Assembly (NCBI GenBank): GCA_900547475.1
Contig: URGW01000044.1
Location: 1 to 25,742, forward strand
Direction of reading: 5' to 3'
From: an uncultured Clostridium sp.
Lineage (GTDB): Bacteria > Bacillota > Clostridia > Clostridiales > Clostridiaceae
Length of the DNA: 25,742 nt
A model generated the notes under the pieces. The model worked only from the letters and a program-made list of their open reading frames with translations, was not told the origin of the DNA and ran no database searches. Positions 23,291 through 25,742 of this stretch are shown here, piece by piece (the first letter of the stretch is position 1; every line of letters starts with the position of its first letter). A program made the position numbers and the translations under genes.

Positions 23291-24697
23291 ATGGAAATTT
23301 TTAAATCAATTGAACAAGTATTAAATCATATTAATGGTATAGTATGGGGGCCGCCTTTACTTATATTATTAGTTGGAACAGGAGTTTATTTTACTTTTAA
23401 GTTGAAATTATTACAAATATTTAAGCTACCGTTAGCTATTAAATATTTATTTTCAAAAGATGATGAAGAGTATGATGAAGATGCAAAGGGAGATGTATCA
23501 AGTTTTGCGGCACTTTGCACTGCTTTATCAGCAACTATAGGAACTGGAAATATTGTAGGTGTTGCAACTGCAATAGCAACAGGTGGTCCAGGAGCTCTTT
23601 TATGGATGTGGATCGCAGCATTTTTTGGAATGGCAACTAAATATGCTGAAGGTGTTTTAGCAATTAAGTATAGAGAAGTAGATGAAAATGGTCAAATGTC
23701 TGGTGGTCCTATGTATTATATAGAAAAGGGAGTAGGAAATAAGTTTTTAGCTAAAATGTTTGCTATTTTTGGGGTTGGAGTAGCACTTTTAGGAATAGGA
23801 ACATTTGGACAGGTGAACTCTATAGCATCGGCAGCTAAAATAATATTTAATGTACCATCATGGATTAGTGCAGTAATTATTACTGTTTTAGTAGCATTAG
23901 TTACATTAGGTGGTATAAAGAGAATATCAAAGGTTGCTGAAAAGATAGTTCCAGCAATGGCAATCTTATATATATTAGGAGCATTTATAGTATTAGTATT
24001 TAATTTCAAAGCTTTACCAGAAGCTATTATGTTAATATTGTATAGTGCCATTAATCCTAGAGCTGCATTAGGTGGTGCTGTAGGTATAACTGTTGCAATA
24101 GCCATTCAAAGAGGAGTTGGAAGAGGTGTATTTTCAAATGAAGCTGGTTTAGGAAGTGCACCAATAGCAGCTGCTGCAGCTAAGACTAAGTCTCCAGTTA
24201 AACAAGGATTGATTTCAATGACTGGAACATTTATAGATACAATAATAATTTGTACAATGACAGGATTAGCTATAGTTTTAACAGGAAGTTTTAATAGTGG
24301 TCTTGAAGGAGCTGAAATGACAACATTAGCTTTTCAGAAAGGTTTACCTTTTGCAGCTTTAGGGAAATATATAGTAAATATAGGATTAATATTTTTTGCA
24401 TTTACTACTATTATAGGATGGAACTATTATGGTGAAAGATGTATTGAATATTTAATTGGTGTAAAAGGTATAAAGTTATATAAATTTGTATTTATAGTAT
24501 TTGTTGGGGTAGGACCTTTCTTATCATTAGATTTAGTTTTTATAATAGCGGATATAGTAAATGGATTAATGGCATTACCTAACTTAGTTGGATTAATGGC
24601 ATTGAGGCATGTAGTTATAAATGAGACTAATGACTTTTTTGAAAAGTTAAAGAAGGAAAACAAAATAGCAAAAGATAATAAGTTACAAGTTAATTAG
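23291..24697 (+). CDS. Sodium:alanine/glycine symporter (AGCS family)
   Basis: The 468-residue inner-membrane transporter of the AGCS family takes up alanine or glycine with sodium. The family signatures are present: ATIGTGNIVGVATAI in an early helix, GGPGALLWMWIAAFFGMATKYAEG, GGPMYYIEKG and the strongly conserved QRGVGRGVFSNEAGLGSAPIAAAAA near the middle. About ten to eleven hydrophobic segments are visible, and the length is standard. The start is ATG at 23291, immediately after a T-run, with AAGGGGG as ribosome site inside a hairpin. Control by the glycine riboswitch points to glycine as a substrate. It forms a single-gene unit with a terminator at 24703. Confidence 0.95.
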   Translation: MEIFKSIEQVLNHINGIVWGPPLLILLVGTGVYFTFKLKLLQIFKLPLAIKYLFSKDDEEYDEDAKGDVSSFAALCTALSATIGTGNIVGVATAIATGGPGALLWMWIAAFFGMATKYAEGVLAIKYREVDENGQMSGGPMYYIEKGVGNKFLAKMFAIFGVGVALLGIGTFGQVNSIASAAKIIFNVPSWISAVIITVLVALVTLGGIKRISKVAEKIVPAMAILYILGAFIVLVFNFKALPEAIMLILYSAINPRAALGGAVGITVAIAIQRGVGRGVFSNEAGLGSAPIAAAAAKTKSPVKQGLISMTGTFIDTIIICTMTGLAIVLTGSFNSGLEGAEMTTLAFQKGLPFAALGKYIVNIGLIFFAFTTIIGWNYYGERCIEYLIGVKGIKLYKFVFIVFVGVGPFLSLDLVFIIADIVNGLMALPNLVGLMALRHVVINETNDFFEKLKKENKIAKDNKLQVN

Positions 24698-24702
24698 AGA
24701 AT

Positions 24703-24745
24703 AAGGGATTCATATATATTATTAGAATATATATGGATCCTTTTG
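24703..24745 (+). terminator. Terminator after the symporter gene
   Basis: AAGGGATTCATATATA pairs, with one bulge and G-T pairs, with TATATATGGATCCTT, followed by TTTG. A second small stem, TTTTGCTTTT/AAAAAAGCAAAA, follows at 24741-24762. Confidence 0.75.
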
Positions 24746-24902
24746 CTTTTAAAAAAGCAAAATAAGTAATAAACATCTAATAAATTCATATTATTAAATG
24801 TAATAAAAAAAATATATAAAGGCAAAATAATTATAAAAAGAATATTAATTTAGAGATACTAAAATTATAGAGAGTATTTTAAAATTTATAGGAGAGTTTA
24901 GA

Positions 24903-25634
24903 ATGAAAAAAAAAATAAGATATAACGGGTTAAGGAGCTATAGTCAAAGAAATAAAAGAATAAAGTTAGAAAAAATATGTATAGCCAGTATATTTACAAT
25001 TTTTATATTATATATAATGATTTTGAATTTAAGAAGTAATATTTATGAAGAAATAAGTGATTTGAAGGAAGTAGTGGCTATGGAAAATAATACCCAAGAA
25101 GCTACTTTAGAAGAAAGTAAGGTAGATCCTACTAATCAAGAGGTATATTCTAATACATATATAGATAGTGAAAAGATGGCTTTTATAGAAAGTATATCGG
25201 AAGGAGCTATTAGTAATTATAATAAGTATGGAATATTACCATCAATAACTATGGCACAAGCAATATTAGAATCAGGATGGGGAAAGTCTGAATTGGCAGT
25301 TACACATAATAATTTATTTGGAATAAAAGCTGATTTAAGATGGAATGGGGCTGTTGCTACTATAGTTACAAATGAAAATTATAATGACTCTACAGTAGCT
25401 AATTTTAGAAAGTATGATAGTATTAATGAATCAATTGAAGATCATGGAAATTTCTTGTATGAAAATTCAAGATATGATGAATATGGATTATTTGATGGAA
25501 ATGATTATAGAGCTCAAGCACAAGCTTTAGAAGATGCAGGTTACAGTACAGTTAAAAATGAGAATGGAGAGCCAATATATGCTGATAAATTAATATCACT
25601 CATAGAAAAATATAACCTAATGCAATATGACTAA
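24903..25634 (+). CDS. Membrane-anchored N-acetylglucosaminidase (glucosaminidase-domain cell-wall hydrolase)
   Basis: The 243-residue protein has a basic N-terminus (1-23), one membrane segment (about 24-43) and an acidic linker (45-90). The glucosaminidase (GH73-type) domain runs from about 92 to 243, with catalytic E123 in QAILESGWGKSELA, followed by NNLFGIKADLRW and FRKYDSINESIEDHGNFL. It should sit outside the membrane and cut peptidoglycan glycan strands during growth, division or sporulation. The start is ATG at 24903 with AGGAGAG upstream. There is no cell-wall-binding repeat, so anchoring is by the membrane segment. Its final Asp codon and stop are the start of the right repeat copy. 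The shorter LytG-like group is the closest type I know. Confidence 0.92.
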   Translation: MKKKIRYNGLRSYSQRNKRIKLEKICIASIFTIFILYIMILNLRSNIYEEISDLKEVVAMENNTQEATLEESKVDPTNQEVYSNTYIDSEKMAFIESISEGAISNYNKYGILPSITMAQAILESGWGKSELAVTHNNLFGIKADLRWNGAVATIVTNENYNDSTVANFRKYDSINESIEDHGNFLYENSRYDEYGLFDGNDYRAQAQALEDAGYSTVKNENGEPIYADKLISLIEKYNLMQYD

Positions 25635-25742
25635 ATTGTTCGTTAGAGCTTGAATGCCGTGATGCCGAAAATTAATGATATTATCTCCAGGAATTGTGTA
25701 ATTTTCGTTAAGAATTTATATCTTTCTTTCCATAAAAACTGC
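25628..25742. repeat. Right copy of ~115-bp inverted repeat
   Basis: This is the reverse complement of 26-141 with one substitution and one missing base. It begins within the last codons (TGAC, then TAA) of the glucosaminidase gene and runs to the window end, so its true length is not known. It contains the same 9-bp stem (25667-25675 with 25700-25708). Outside the repeat, the coding sequences of the two flanking genes are unrelated. Confidence 0.93.

Noticed and set aside
26..25742. Reading the edge repeats as terminal inverted repeats of a transposon
   Set aside because: There is no transposase or integrase, and the interior carries essential genes such as dnaG, rpoD and rnpB; the match also runs off the window end, so the true ends are not seen.

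Overview
The window is very AT-rich and looks like chromosome from a spore-forming, low-GC Firmicute. The best fit is Clostridium in the strict sense (cluster I). This rests on a CotS-type spore-coat kinase-like gene, the dgt-like/dnaG/rpoD order followed by trmK and a Nif3 gene, strong AGGAGG ribosome sites, frequent GTG/TTG starts, an oxygen-sensitive-type molybdopterin oxidoreductase, and T-box and glycine riboswitch control. The species cannot be named from the sequence alone.

Layout. Positions 26-141 and 25628-25742 are near-identical copies of one ~115-bp sequence in inverted orientation. Each begins at the last codon (GAC) and stop of the outermost gene. Region 135-7192 is mostly housekeeping: a spore-coat kinase-like gene (-), then dgt-like, dnaG and rpoD, then trmK and a Nif3 gene (all +). 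rnpB (RNase P RNA) lies on the - strand at about 7286-7659. Next come two unrecognised genes transcribed divergently: a 74-aa membrane protein (-) and a 288-aa protein made of two related halves (+). A ClC-type chloride transporter (-) and a lone molybdopterin oxidoreductase (+) follow, then a thiol peroxidase.

Region 13765-18633 is a carbohydrate block: a stand-alone sugar-ABC ATPase (UgpC/MsmX type), a PucR/CdaR-type regulator, a LacI-family regulator with its own promoter and two matching operators, and malQ. A likely reading is that the LacI protein controls itself and maltodextrin use, with a cre-like site adding carbon catabolite control. A potassium-channel-like gene follows.

Region 19657-22844 is leucine-related: tRNA-Leu(GAG), a D-2-hydroxyacid dehydrogenase, and leuA behind a T-box leader whose specifier reads CTC. 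A tandem glycine riboswitch then precedes a sodium:alanine/glycine symporter; its last terminator-like hairpin contains the symporter's ribosome site. The window ends with a membrane-anchored glucosaminidase.

No transposase, integrase, phage gene, CRISPR array or recognised defence system is visible. The least-explained items are the inverted repeat at the edges, the two-gene unknown locus at 7702-8948, the long glycine-riboswitch expression platform, and the two-operator/hairpin leader of the LacI gene.
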